The notes beneath the pieces were generated by a model, which was given only the letters and a program-made list of their open reading frames with translations, was not told the DNA's origin and made no database searches. A DNA stretch of 17,313 nt from Methanocella sp. (GTDB lineage: Archaea > Halobacteriota > Methanocellia > Methanocellales > Methanocellaceae). Where the stretch lies: contig NZ_DATJPM010000014.1 of assembly GCF_035506375.1 (NCBI RefSeq), forward strand, positions 1 through 17,313, read 5' to 3'. Both the position numbers and the translations under genes were made by a program. Each line of letters opens with the position of its first letter. Positions within the stretch are counted from its first letter, which is position 1. Below are positions 7,299 to 13,350 of this stretch, in pieces.

Positions 7299-8347
7299 CG
7301 TGCCCTGAGCGTACTAATTAACGACCGGCCATTTTCATCCGAATCCAGCACGCTCGACATGACGACGTCTGCCAGATATGGCGCGATGGGCCCCGGGTCG
7401 GGCTTCACATAGACGATATTGGCGTCGGGCAGCTCATTCTTCAGGCGCTCCACGGACTCGGCCGGACCTCCGCACGAGTAAGGATGCCTGTGCAGCAGCG
7501 CCGTCGCCCCCGTGACAATGATGTGCGTACAGCCGGCGTCCACGAGGCGCCTGGCGGCCTCGCTCACGTCCGGGAGGGCGAAGTCGATGAACCCGGACTC
7601 TACTGCGTGGAAGCCACCCGCCCGAAGTTGCGCTTCCGCCTGCCGCAGGAGCCCGCCAATCGCTGGACAGCAGCCACCCATACAGGCTTCCCTCGACAGT
7701 TTTGAAATCTCGGACGAGGCCCTGGCGAAATTATTAAGGGCGGCAATACTACCGGAAACCGATGCGGGGTCGTGCGCACACACGAGAACGATGCCCCGCT
7801 CCTCCATGCTCCTGAAGCTGCGCCCGGGCATTTTCCATTTGCCCGCCTGGCCATGGAACGTATATGCCAGAGACTGCTGCACGATACGGACAATGTCAAC
7901 GCTGTCGATCGCGGGCTCTGTGGCAAGGAGATCGAGGGCTGGGTTGTCCCTGAAGACCTTATTAAGCTCGAGGGGCAGGATTTTATCGGCCCCATAGCCG
8001 GGCAGCATCAGGCCCGAAGCGCCTGCGCAGATGATGCGCCGGGCGCCGCGGGCTGCCGTCCTGTATACGGCCTGCCGGATCCCGGGCGAGCGAAGGCTAA
8101 GATAGGAAAGCTCCAGGTGGTCTGGCTTCATGCGGGATAAAAGATGATAAGCGATATGAAGGCCCGCCAGGGCATAATCGTCGTCGAACCGTGGCTTATC
8201 ATAGAACGACTGGCTCTGGAGGATATCCCGGGCTAAGAGGCATTGCTGGAACAGCACCATATTTTTCTCGGAATCTAAAAAGCCGTCCGGGAAATCGCCG
8301 TGCCATAGCAATAGCAGCCCCGGGCGGTCGCCATGGTACATATCCAT
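7295..8347 (-). CDS. Two-domain CbiX/chelatase-like protein
   Basis: This 350-aa protein resembles a tandem of CbiX/CfbA-type chelatase domains, enzymes that insert Co or Ni into sirohydrochlorin. The second half (about 185-335) fits best: a strand ending in His192 (VLVCAHD), VESGFIDFALPDVSEAARRLVDAG, then IIVTGATALLHRH with His286 and His288, and YVKPDPGPIAPYLADVV. The first half (1-165) has His16 (LLLWHGDFPDGF), a helix-strand unit LSYLSLRSPGIRQAVYRTAARGA, and GYGAD, but lacks the second His. An unusual Cys cluster, CMGGCC (222-227), lies in the second half together with Cys189, Cys273 and Cys292. It may be a divergent chelatase or a metal-handling relative; the substrate cannot be read. 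A GAGGATG lies about 8 nt before the ATG. The small membrane protein at 8397 may be in the same transcript. Confidence 0.75.
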   Translation of the reverse strand: MDMYHGDRPGLLLLWHGDFPDGFLDSEKNMVLFQQCLLARDILQSQSFYDKPRFDDDYALAGLHIAYHLLSRMKPDHLELSYLSLRSPGIRQAVYRTAARGARRIICAGASGLMLPGYGADKILPLELNKVFRDNPALDLLATEPAIDSVDIVRIVQQSLAYTFHGQAGKWKMPGRSFRSMEERGIVLVCAHDPASVSGSIAALNNFARASSEISKLSREACMGGCCPAIGGLLRQAEAQLRAGGFHAVESGFIDFALPDVSEAARRLVDAGCTHIIVTGATALLHRHPYSCGGPAESVERLKNELPDANIVYVKPDPGPIAPYLADVVMSSVLDSDENGRSLISTLRAR

Positions 8348-8396
8348 GCCCGCGCATCCTCATATCTGCATTCGTGATGCCTGGATTTATGCCTGA

Positions 8397-8609
8397 TTAA
8401 CTGATAAAGCGGCCTAATCGCCGGATGAGGGATTTAACGGCCCGGAAGAGCCGTGCCTTCAGGCCGGTGAAGACGAACTCAAGGGCAAAATAAGCTACGG
8501 CGATGATAGCCAGCAGATAGCATAGCGGCACGATGAGGTCCATGCATAGCCTGTCGACGCCGGCTATATTAACCGTTGCGATGCCCGCCGGGAAAATCCG
8601 GTGATACAT
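8397..8609 (-). CDS. Small membrane protein, about 70 aa
   Basis: From the ATG at 8609 this frame encodes 70 residues: a short N-terminus, one strong membrane segment (about residues 24-46, DLIVPLCYLLAIIAVAYFALEFVF), then a basic amphipathic tail rich in Arg and Lys (GLKARLFRAVKSLIRRLGRF). The frame stays open further upstream to 8903, but that part is antisense to the ABC permease and reads as a shadow. No good Shine-Dalgarno sequence precedes 8609; a later ATG at 8543 would give a 48-aa version that still includes the helix. It is 49 nt upstream of the chelatase-like gene and divergent from the permease. The function is unknown. Confidence 0.55.
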   Translation of the reverse strand: MYHRIFPAGIATVNIAGVDRLCMDLIVPLCYLLAIIAVAYFALEFVFTGLKARLFRAVKSLIRRLGRFIS

Positions 8610-8613
8610 GCGT

Positions 8614-8626
8614 AAAATAATAAATC
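8614..8626 (+). promoter_or_regulatory. Candidate TATA box of the ABC exporter permease
   Basis: The AT-rich run AAAATAATAAATC lies about 30 nt before the strong Shine-Dalgarno sequence at 8650-8663, so a transcript starting near 8646 would carry that site intact. The same run could also serve the opposite strand. Confidence 0.4.
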
Positions 8627-8669
8627 CATACCCAGTCTCGATAGTTAAAGGGGAGGAAAGGAGACGCAG

Positions 8670-9503
8670 ATCACGACGTATGAGCCCGATAACTCGATAA
8701 AAAAAGGGTATATCGCGCTCCTGAGAGAGATCGGCAGCGAAGTCTCCCGGAATAAATGGCTCACCTGGCAGCTTTTCAAGAGGGATTTTTTTGCCATCTA
8801 TCGCCAGTCGTTCATGGGTTTCCTCTGGGCCTTCATCGTCCCGATGGTAAGCGTCGGCTCGTTCATCGTACTCAGCAACGCCGGGCTGTTCCAGATCGGA
8901 CACATCGACGTGCCTTACCCGATATACGCCATACTCGGAATGGCGTTCTGGCAGCTATTCTCCATGGGGCTCATCGCGAGCACGAACTCGCTGGTGCTCG
9001 CCGGCTCCATGATAACGAAAATTAATTTCTCGAAAAAATCACTCGTAATCGCATCGGTCGGCCAGTCGGTCATCTCATTCGCCGTGCAGATGGGCCTCGT
9101 ATGCTTGCTCTTCGTATATTTCCGGAGGATGCCTGACCCGGCAATCCTCCTGATGCCGCTGCTCATGCTGCCCATCATCCTGCTCACGCTCGGCATGGGC
9201 TTCATACTGTCGCTGCTGAACGGCATCATGCGGGATACGGGCAGCGTCATAACCCTGCTCATGACCTTCCTCATGTTCCTCACGCCCATCCTGTACGTCA
9301 GGCCGTCCTCCGGCATGCTGGCCGCCGTGACGTCCTATAACCCCCTTTATTACCTCATCTCGTCAATGAGAGAAATGATCCTCACGGGCACGATCAGCGA
9401 GCCCCTGGGCTTTGCCCTCTCGACGGCCCTGTCTATGGCCATATTCGCCATAAGCCTGGTCATATTCCACCTGACCGAGACAAGGGTCGCGGAGCGGATT
9501 TGA
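8670..9503 (+). CDS. ABC-2 type polysaccharide/polyol-phosphate export permease
   Basis: This is the membrane half of an exporter of the Wzm/TagG type, paired with the ATPase that follows. The 277-aa product has a cytoplasmic amphipathic N-terminus (WLTWQLFKRDFFAIYRQSFMGFLWA is the family hallmark, residues 30-54) and about six membrane helices. The start is remarkable. The frame opens after a TAA at 8646, and no ATG, GTG or TTG occurs until 8814, which lies inside the first membrane helix and would remove the conserved N-terminus. A strong ribosome binding sequence, GGGGAGGAAAGGAG (8650-8663), sits 6 nt before an ATC codon at 8670, giving an N-terminus TTYEPDNSIKKGY after the initiator. I therefore place the start at ATC. 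A base error turning ATG into ATC is an equal possibility. Confidence 0.88.
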   Translation: MTTYEPDNSIKKGYIALLREIGSEVSRNKWLTWQLFKRDFFAIYRQSFMGFLWAFIVPMVSVGSFIVLSNAGLFQIGHIDVPYPIYAILGMAFWQLFSMGLIASTNSLVLAGSMITKINFSKKSLVIASVGQSVISFAVQMGLVCLLFVYFRRMPDPAILLMPLLMLPIILLTLGMGFILSLLNGIMRDTGSVITLLMTFLMFLTPILYVRPSSGMLAAVTSYNPLYYLISSMREMILTGTISEPLGFALSTALSMAIFAISLVIFHLTETRVAERI

Positions 9504-9524
9504 GGCGTGATAAAAGTGAATGAC

Positions 9525-9537
9525 CTATTTAAAATAC
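9525..9537 (+). promoter_or_regulatory. Candidate TATA box of the exporter ATPase
   Basis: CTATTTAAAATAC lies about 38 nt before the ATG at 9569, in the 65-nt gap between permease and ATPase. It suggests the ATPase can be transcribed on its own, besides any read-through. Confidence 0.5.
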
Positions 9538-9568
9538 ATCATACTCAACTTATCATGGCTGGGATCGG

Positions 9569-10855
9569 ATGGATGACGAGTACGTTGTGATAGTCGATAA
9601 AGTATCCAAGAAGTACTGTAAGTCCCTAAAACGCTCGATGCTCTATGGCATGCACGACATCGGGCGAAATCTTCTGGGCTTGAGCTCGAACTCGCACGTG
9701 CTGCGAAAGGACGAGTTCTTCGCCGTCCGGGACGTCACCTTCCGGCTAAAAAAAGGCGAAACGCTGGGCATCCTGGGCATGAACGGCTCTGGCAAGAGCA
9801 CCCTGCTGAAGATGCTTAACGGCATTTTTTGGCCCGACAAAGGCCGGATCACCGTTAAGGGCAAAGTCGGGGCGCTCATCGAGGTGGGCGCCGGCTTTCA
9901 CACGGCATTGACGGGCCGGGAGAACGTGTACATCAACGCCGCCATCTGCGGCATGACAAAAGAGGAGATCGACGCGAAGTTCGACGATATCGTCGAGTTC
10001 GCCGAGATCGGCGACTTCATCGACGTGCCGGTGAAGCACTACTCGAGCGGCATGTTCGTGAAGCTGGGCTTTTCCGTGGCAATCCACTGTGAGCCCGACA
10101 TCCTCGTGGTGGACGAGGTACTGGCCGTAGGCGACGCCCGCTTCATCGAGAAGTGCCAGGAGCGCATCAACCGCATGCTTGAGAGGGGTGCGACGCTGGT
10201 GCTAGTCTCCCATAACCTGCGGCTCATCGCGGCCATGTGCTCCCGGGCCATCGTCATTGGCGCCGACGGCCGCCTGATCCTGGACAGCGACATCAATTCC
10301 GCGGTCCGCAAGTACGAGGAGCTGCTGCTGGAGCATGACTGCGAGGTCAAGGCCAGGTCCCATTCCATCGAAAAGCTTAACAAGTGCCGTGTCTCGAACC
10401 ATCGCATCACGGACGAGCGCGGAGTCGCGCTCGAGGCATATCCTATCGGAGGCAACATCCACTATTCCTTCGACTATGCCCTGAACCCGTCAGTGGACCT
10501 GGATAAGGTCCGGTTCAGCCTGGGCCTGATGAAGGAAAAGGAGCAGTTCCACGTGGCCCGCTACATCAATACGCTCGACGGCTACCGTCTAAAGCACCAC
10601 GAGGGCCGCATCGAGTTCATCATTAACACTAATGTGACCTCTGGCAACTACATGTTCGACATCAGCTTTTTCGACGAGAGCATCCTGCCGCTGGACATCC
10701 AGTTCAGCCCGAAGTTCCGCGTGATACACCCGAGCTTCCCGAAGGTCGATAAGGAGTATTTCGGCCAGTTCCTGCTCAAGCCCTGTATCAACACCTATCC
10801 GCTCAAGGTACAGGGGGACAAAAAGCAGGAGATCATCACGCCCAAAAAGGTATGA
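9569..10855 (+). CDS. ABC exporter ATPase with C-terminal Wzt-like domain
   Basis: This 428-aa protein is the nucleotide-binding subunit that powers export of a glycan or polyol-phosphate polymer through the preceding permease. Residues 1-245 form the ATPase: Walker A GMNGSGKST (70-78), the TagH/Wzt-type signature YSSGM (158-162) in place of LSGGQ, Walker B ILVVDE (178-183), and the switch His215 (LVSH). A Wzt-type segment, GALIEVGAGFHTALTGRENVY, follows the Walker A region. Residues about 265-420 form an extra beta-rich domain (SFDYALNP, RIEFIINTNVTSGNYMFDISFFDE) like the substrate-recognising carbohydrate-binding domain of Wzt. No glycosyltransferase genes are adjacent, so the exported substrate is unknown. 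The start is the ATG at 9569, before which GGGATCGG gives a modest ribosome binding site. A repeat element begins one base after the stop. Confidence 0.93.
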   Translation: MDDEYVVIVDKVSKKYCKSLKRSMLYGMHDIGRNLLGLSSNSHVLRKDEFFAVRDVTFRLKKGETLGILGMNGSGKSTLLKMLNGIFWPDKGRITVKGKVGALIEVGAGFHTALTGRENVYINAAICGMTKEEIDAKFDDIVEFAEIGDFIDVPVKHYSSGMFVKLGFSVAIHCEPDILVVDEVLAVGDARFIEKCQERINRMLERGATLVLVSHNLRLIAAMCSRAIVIGADGRLILDSDINSAVRKYEELLLEHDCEVKARSHSIEKLNKCRVSNHRITDERGVALEAYPIGGNIHYSFDYALNPSVDLDKVRFSLGLMKEKEQFHVARYINTLDGYRLKHHEGRIEFIINTNVTSGNYMFDISFFDESILPLDIQFSPKFRVIHPSFPKVDKEYFGQFLLKPCINTYPLKVQGDKKQEIITPKKV

Positions 10856-10856
10856 A

Positions 10857-11110
10857 CCACGGAGGGCACGGCGCTTTTTATTCACCACGGCGACACGGCG
10901 AACATGGCGCTCTTTAAAATTCGACACGGCGACACCACGGCGACACGGTTTCCTGATAATATTATTAAGCAGGGGGTCTCCGAGGGGTAAGCAAGAGCGC
11001 TCCGCGCGGCGTCAGCCCCCTTCAGGAATTAAAAAAGCGCCGTGTTCGCCGTGTCGCCGTGGTGAATAATAAACCGTGCCCTCCGTGGTGCCCCCGTGCC
11101 GCCGTGGTGA
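10857..11110. repeat. Palindromic 9-nt-unit repeat element (CGGCG subtype)
   Basis: The left arm (10857-10921) and the reverse complement of the right arm (about 11027-11089) match over about 65 nt with few differences. Both contain CCACGGAGGGCACGG, then an A/T-rich spacer, then 9-nt units such as CCACGGCGA, CACGGCGAA, CATGGCGCT (10885-10911). Further units lie at 10923-10948 and 11090-11110. The loop region holds an ATAATATTAT palindrome (10956-10965), and a GGGGG/CCCCC pair within 10970-11021. It begins one base after the ATPase stop codon, so a read-through transcript would fold into a long hairpin. It is related in plan to the element at 1624-1987 but richer in GC. Confidence 0.75.
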
Positions 11111-11122
11111 AGCGCGGGCTGG

Positions 11123-11136
11123 AATATATTTTAAAT
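11123..11136 (+). promoter_or_regulatory. Candidate TATA box of the MBL-fold gene
   Basis: The TATATTTTAAAT core (11125-11136) lies about 38 nt before the ATG at 11169, directly after the repeat element. It would give a leader of about 12 nt. Confidence 0.5.
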
Positions 11137-11168
11137 ACGTGTCCGCCAATTATTATCTGGTCACGATT

Positions 11169-11858
11169 ATGGCAGAACTGGTCCCGGGCATCCACCTGGT
11201 CGATAACTCCATCGGCTGTAACACGTATATCATAATTGACAGCGGCATCACGCTGGTCGATACGGGCCTGCGGGGGAACGAGAAGAATATCTATGGCTGT
11301 CTGCAAAAGCTGGGCTACACGCCGAAGGATATCCGGCGTATCATCATCACACATGCCCATATCGACCACATCAACTGTCTTTATCGTTTGAAGAGCGACT
11401 CGGGAGCGCAGGTCTTCGCGGGCGCGGCCGAAGCGGATATGATCGAGGGCAGGAAGCCGCTGCACGCCGCCGGCGGCCTGTTCGGGATATTTTCCGGCAT
11501 AATGCGGATCTACTACCGGTACAGGCCCGTCAACGTCGACGTGAAGCTCAGGGAAGGCGATAACATCGACGTGCTGGACGGCCTGAAGGTGATCACGCTC
11601 AGCGGGCATAGCGAAGGCAACCTCGGGCTGTATAGCCCGCAGCATAGCCTGGTCTTTTCCAGCGACACGATCCGCGTGCTGGACGGCAGGCTGGCCGCCC
11701 CCAACCCGAAATTTACGGCCGACATGGCGGAGGCCATCGACGCGATCAAGCGCCTGTCCGGATTAAGTTTTGACATCATGCTCCCCGGGCACGGCAAGCC
11801 CATCCTGAGCGGTGCCTCGGAAAAAGTGAGAGAGCTCTACCACGAGATGAAACATTAA
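11169..11858 (+). CDS. Metallo-beta-lactamase-fold hydrolase
   Basis: This 229-aa protein has the full set of metal-binding residues of the metallo-beta-lactamase fold: THAHIDH (His62, His64, Asp66, His67), His147 in SGHSEG, Asp166 in FSSDT, and His208 in LPGHGKP. That pattern indicates a two-metal hydrolase of the glyoxalase II/general MBL type acting in the cytoplasm; no signal sequence is present. The substrate cannot be told from sequence, and thioesters, lactones or phosphodiesters are all known for the family. A segment at about 100-125 (AAGGLFGIFSGIMRIYYRYRP) may be a hydrophobic lid near the active site. The ATG at 11169 is chosen because VPGIHLVDN is the family's usual beginning and a TATA box lies at the right distance. 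The frame upstream runs into the repeat element. Confidence 0.9.
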   Translation: MAELVPGIHLVDNSIGCNTYIIIDSGITLVDTGLRGNEKNIYGCLQKLGYTPKDIRRIIITHAHIDHINCLYRLKSDSGAQVFAGAAEADMIEGRKPLHAAGGLFGIFSGIMRIYYRYRPVNVDVKLREGDNIDVLDGLKVITLSGHSEGNLGLYSPQHSLVFSSDTIRVLDGRLAAPNPKFTADMAEAIDAIKRLSGLSFDIMLPGHGKPILSGASEKVRELYHEMKH

Positions 11859-12243
11859 GCATATACAGGCAAGCGCCGAAGGTATATAAGCAGCCGCATG
11901 GCGAGGATTCGCTCAAAATAGGGTTTTATTTCTCTAAATCAAACTTTTTACAATATGAAAACAATATTAATGAGGTTAATCAGCAAAGTATTTATCATAC
12001 AAGATTACATATTAACTTCTTGAGCGGGTGAAATGCCGTTTTTATAACTGCACAATCCAATCCATCCCCTACCAACCCGCTCACCCTTAATTATCAATTT
12101 TTAAAAAAAGCAATTACCCTAATTTTCGGAAAGCGTTAAGTTAATATACATTATAAAATAATAAATATATAATTTTATTATTTGCGTTAATACAATTAAT
12201 ATTTAATGCCAGAATTACAGTATACGTCGAGCGGGGAAATGCA
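11859..12243. other. AT-rich intergenic region with one GC-rich stem-loop
   Basis: This gap of 385 nt holds no convincing gene. A TATATAAG box at 11883-11890 is followed only by a 7-codon frame (ATG at 11898). A TATA-like sequence near 12198-12207 probably serves the gene at 12244. The only GC-rich island is the inverted repeat at 12021-12083, listed separately. Confidence 0.5.
12021..12083. ncRNA. Candidate small structured RNA (9-bp stem)
   Basis: TGAGCGGGT (12021-12029) and ACCCGCTCA (12075-12083) are perfect reverse complements enclosing 45 nt. The element stands out as a GC-rich island in very AT-rich DNA, a common sign of structured RNA in AT-rich surroundings. An AT box (ATTACATATTAAC) lies just upstream and a T-run follows at about 12096-12102. 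No known RNA family is recognised, and a regulatory DNA site is equally possible. Confidence 0.3.
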
Positions 12244-12666
12244 ATGAGGGCCAGGGATACTGCGATGACGCTCGAGGAATTCAGGAAATATTACGACAGC
12301 CATCGCGGCGTTATCTCTTCCGTCAGGGCCTATGATGCGGCCGGCGGCCGCTGGGCTGGCATCGATGAGCTCTTCGACCGCTCCGGGGCTTATACGCTTA
12401 TCGTCGTCCGCTTTAAGAACGATACGTTCCTGCGTGTGGACATTAAGCCCTCTGTGCAGTTGCGTATGAGCCCTAAGAGATATTCAAGCGCCGCAGTCTG
12501 GCACCGGCTGGGAGCCCGCCTCACGTACGAGGAAAAGGAGTTCCTGGGATCCCTTACCCGGGATTTGACCGTGGATGATTTAATAAAAACGATCGAAGCG
12601 TCGGAATTCGAAGGAAAGGCAGCCCTTCTGGAAAAGCTCAGGGAAGCGTCTAAAAAGATAAGATGA
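12244..12666 (+). CDS. Hypothetical protein, soluble
   Basis: I do not recognise this 140-aa protein. It has a mixed alpha/beta pattern: a strand-rich middle (YTLIVVRFKNDTFLRVDIKP, about 51-70) flanked by helices, and a C-terminal helical stretch (LTVDDLIKTIEASEFEGKAALLEKLREA). It has no signal sequence or membrane segment and no metal-binding cluster. The ATG at 12244 has a weak GGGG about 8 nt upstream; the ATG at 12265 (MTLEEFRKYY) is a credible alternative. A TATA-like box lies at 12197-12207. The stop codon directly abuts the stop of the convergent alba gene. Confidence 0.75.
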   Translation: MRARDTAMTLEEFRKYYDSHRGVISSVRAYDAAGGRWAGIDELFDRSGAYTLIVVRFKNDTFLRVDIKPSVQLRMSPKRYSSAAVWHRLGARLTYEEKEFLGSLTRDLTVDDLIKTIEASEFEGKAALLEKLREASKKIR

Positions 12667-12945
12667 TCATGCGTTGCGCCTGAGGAATATCTCGATGGAC
12701 GAGACTTTTATCGAATCGCCCTTCTCGCTTTTCAGCTCCTCGGTGCCGATCTGGATCTTATCGATGGTCACGTCCAGTAAAAAGCGGTTCCGCACGACTT
12801 CCGCCGTGTCGACGGCCCTGGATATGGCACGGCCTCTGGCCTTGATCGTGACTTCTTTGGCGCCCTCGTTGAACTGTGTGACAGCGGCAAGCACATAGTT
12901 CATCACCGGCTTGTTACCGACGTAGATCACGTTGTCTTCTGGCAT
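12667..12945 (-). CDS. albA: Alba family DNA/RNA-binding chromatin protein
   Basis: At 92 aa, with VIYVGNKPVMNYVLAAVTQFNEG, VTIKARGRAISRAVDTAEVVRNRF and a final SSIEIFLRR, this is a canonical Alba. Alba is a dimeric archaeal protein that coats DNA and RNA and helps organise chromatin. The first Lys-Pro turn (GNKPVMNYV) and the Arg-rich loop (KARGRAISRA) are the usual nucleic-acid-binding features. The usual Sulfolobus Lys16 acetylation site corresponds to the Lys in GNKP. GGGAGTG lies about 9 nt before the ATG, and a TATA box at 12981-12992 lies about 40 nt upstream. It is a single gene, convergent with the hypothetical protein before it. Confidence 0.97.
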   Translation of the reverse strand: MPEDNVIYVGNKPVMNYVLAAVTQFNEGAKEVTIKARGRAISRAVDTAEVVRNRFLLDVTIDKIQIGTEELKSEKGDSIKVSSIEIFLRRNA

Positions 12946-12980
12946 TGACTGAACACTCCCGATGTGGACCTCTGTTGCCC

Positions 12981-12992
12981 ATAAATATAATG
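12981..12992 (-). promoter_or_regulatory. TATA box of alba
   Basis: On the minus strand CATTATATTTAT is centred about 40 nt before the Alba start, predicting a leader of about 15 nt that contains GGGAGTG. Position and composition fit an archaeal promoter. Confidence 0.55.
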
Positions 12993-13083
12993 TCCATAGC
13001 TAATATAGCTTTTTCGACATTCGTTTGTTTATATAACACCTGATTTTATATGAACGACTGTAAAAGAAAGGCTCTGCTGACGT

Positions 13084-13098
13084 AAAAATAAAAAAGAG
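13084..13098 (-). terminator. Oligo-T terminator after the zinc ribbon gene
   Basis: The minus strand reads CTTTTTTATTTTTACG just past the stop at 13105. Two T-runs like this are typical of archaeal termination. Confidence 0.5.
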
Positions 13099-13104
13099 AC
13101 GGTA

Positions 13105-13257
13105 TTACATAGGGTATATCGAGCTGGTGACGTCCTTGTCGACGATGCACTCCTTGATATCCCTGTGGCATCCGGGACACTCGGTATCCTTGCCCAGCTT
13201 GATCTCCGCGCCGCACTGAGTGCAGGCGGTGCATGACGAAATATTTTCCTCGACCAT
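13105..13257 (-). CDS. 50-aa zinc ribbon protein
   Basis: The frame from ATG (13255-13257) to TAA (13105-13107) encodes 50 residues: Cys9-x2-Cys12-x2-Cys15 in SCTACTQCG, then Cys27-x2-Cys30-His31 in CPGCH, and a late Cys37. The pairs CxxC and CxxC spaced by about 11 residues form a typical zinc ribbon, with Cys9 and Cys37 as extra possible ligands. Such small ribbons often bind nucleic acid or other proteins; the role here is unknown. A TATA-like stretch (13281-13300) lies 30-40 nt upstream and an oligo-T terminator follows, so it appears to be a single-gene transcript. The overlapping frame at 13046-13234 lacks Cys spacing and is a shadow. Confidence 0.8.
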   Translation of the reverse strand: MVEENISSCTACTQCGAEIKLGKDTECPGCHRDIKECIVDKDVTSSIYPM

Positions 13258-13280
13258 AATGATCAAGGAAAAATCACGAT

Positions 13281-13300
13281 ATGATAATATTTAATAATAA
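13281..13300 (-). promoter_or_regulatory. Candidate TATA box of the zinc ribbon gene
   Basis: A strongly AT-rich tract, with TATTAAATATTA on the minus strand, is centred about 34 nt before the ATG at 13257. Confidence 0.45.
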
Positions 13301-13350
13301 ACTATTTTTTTAGCGGAGCGCATGCAATGGCGTAGCCGGATAATGGCATT

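Noticed and set aside
8610..8903. N-terminal extension of the small minus-strand membrane protein to 168 aa
   Set aside because: It is antisense to the conserved N-terminus of the ABC permease and has charged low-complexity composition typical of a shadow frame. Only the part after 8609 has its own hydrophobic pattern.
11898..11921. Seven-codon frame after a TATATAAG box as a leader peptide
   Set aside because: There is no regulated gene directly behind it and no attenuator-like structure, so it is probably chance.
13046..13234. 62-aa minus-strand frame overlapping the zinc ribbon
   Set aside because: It lacks the Cys pairs seen in the overlapping 50-aa frame and runs through the oligo-T terminator.
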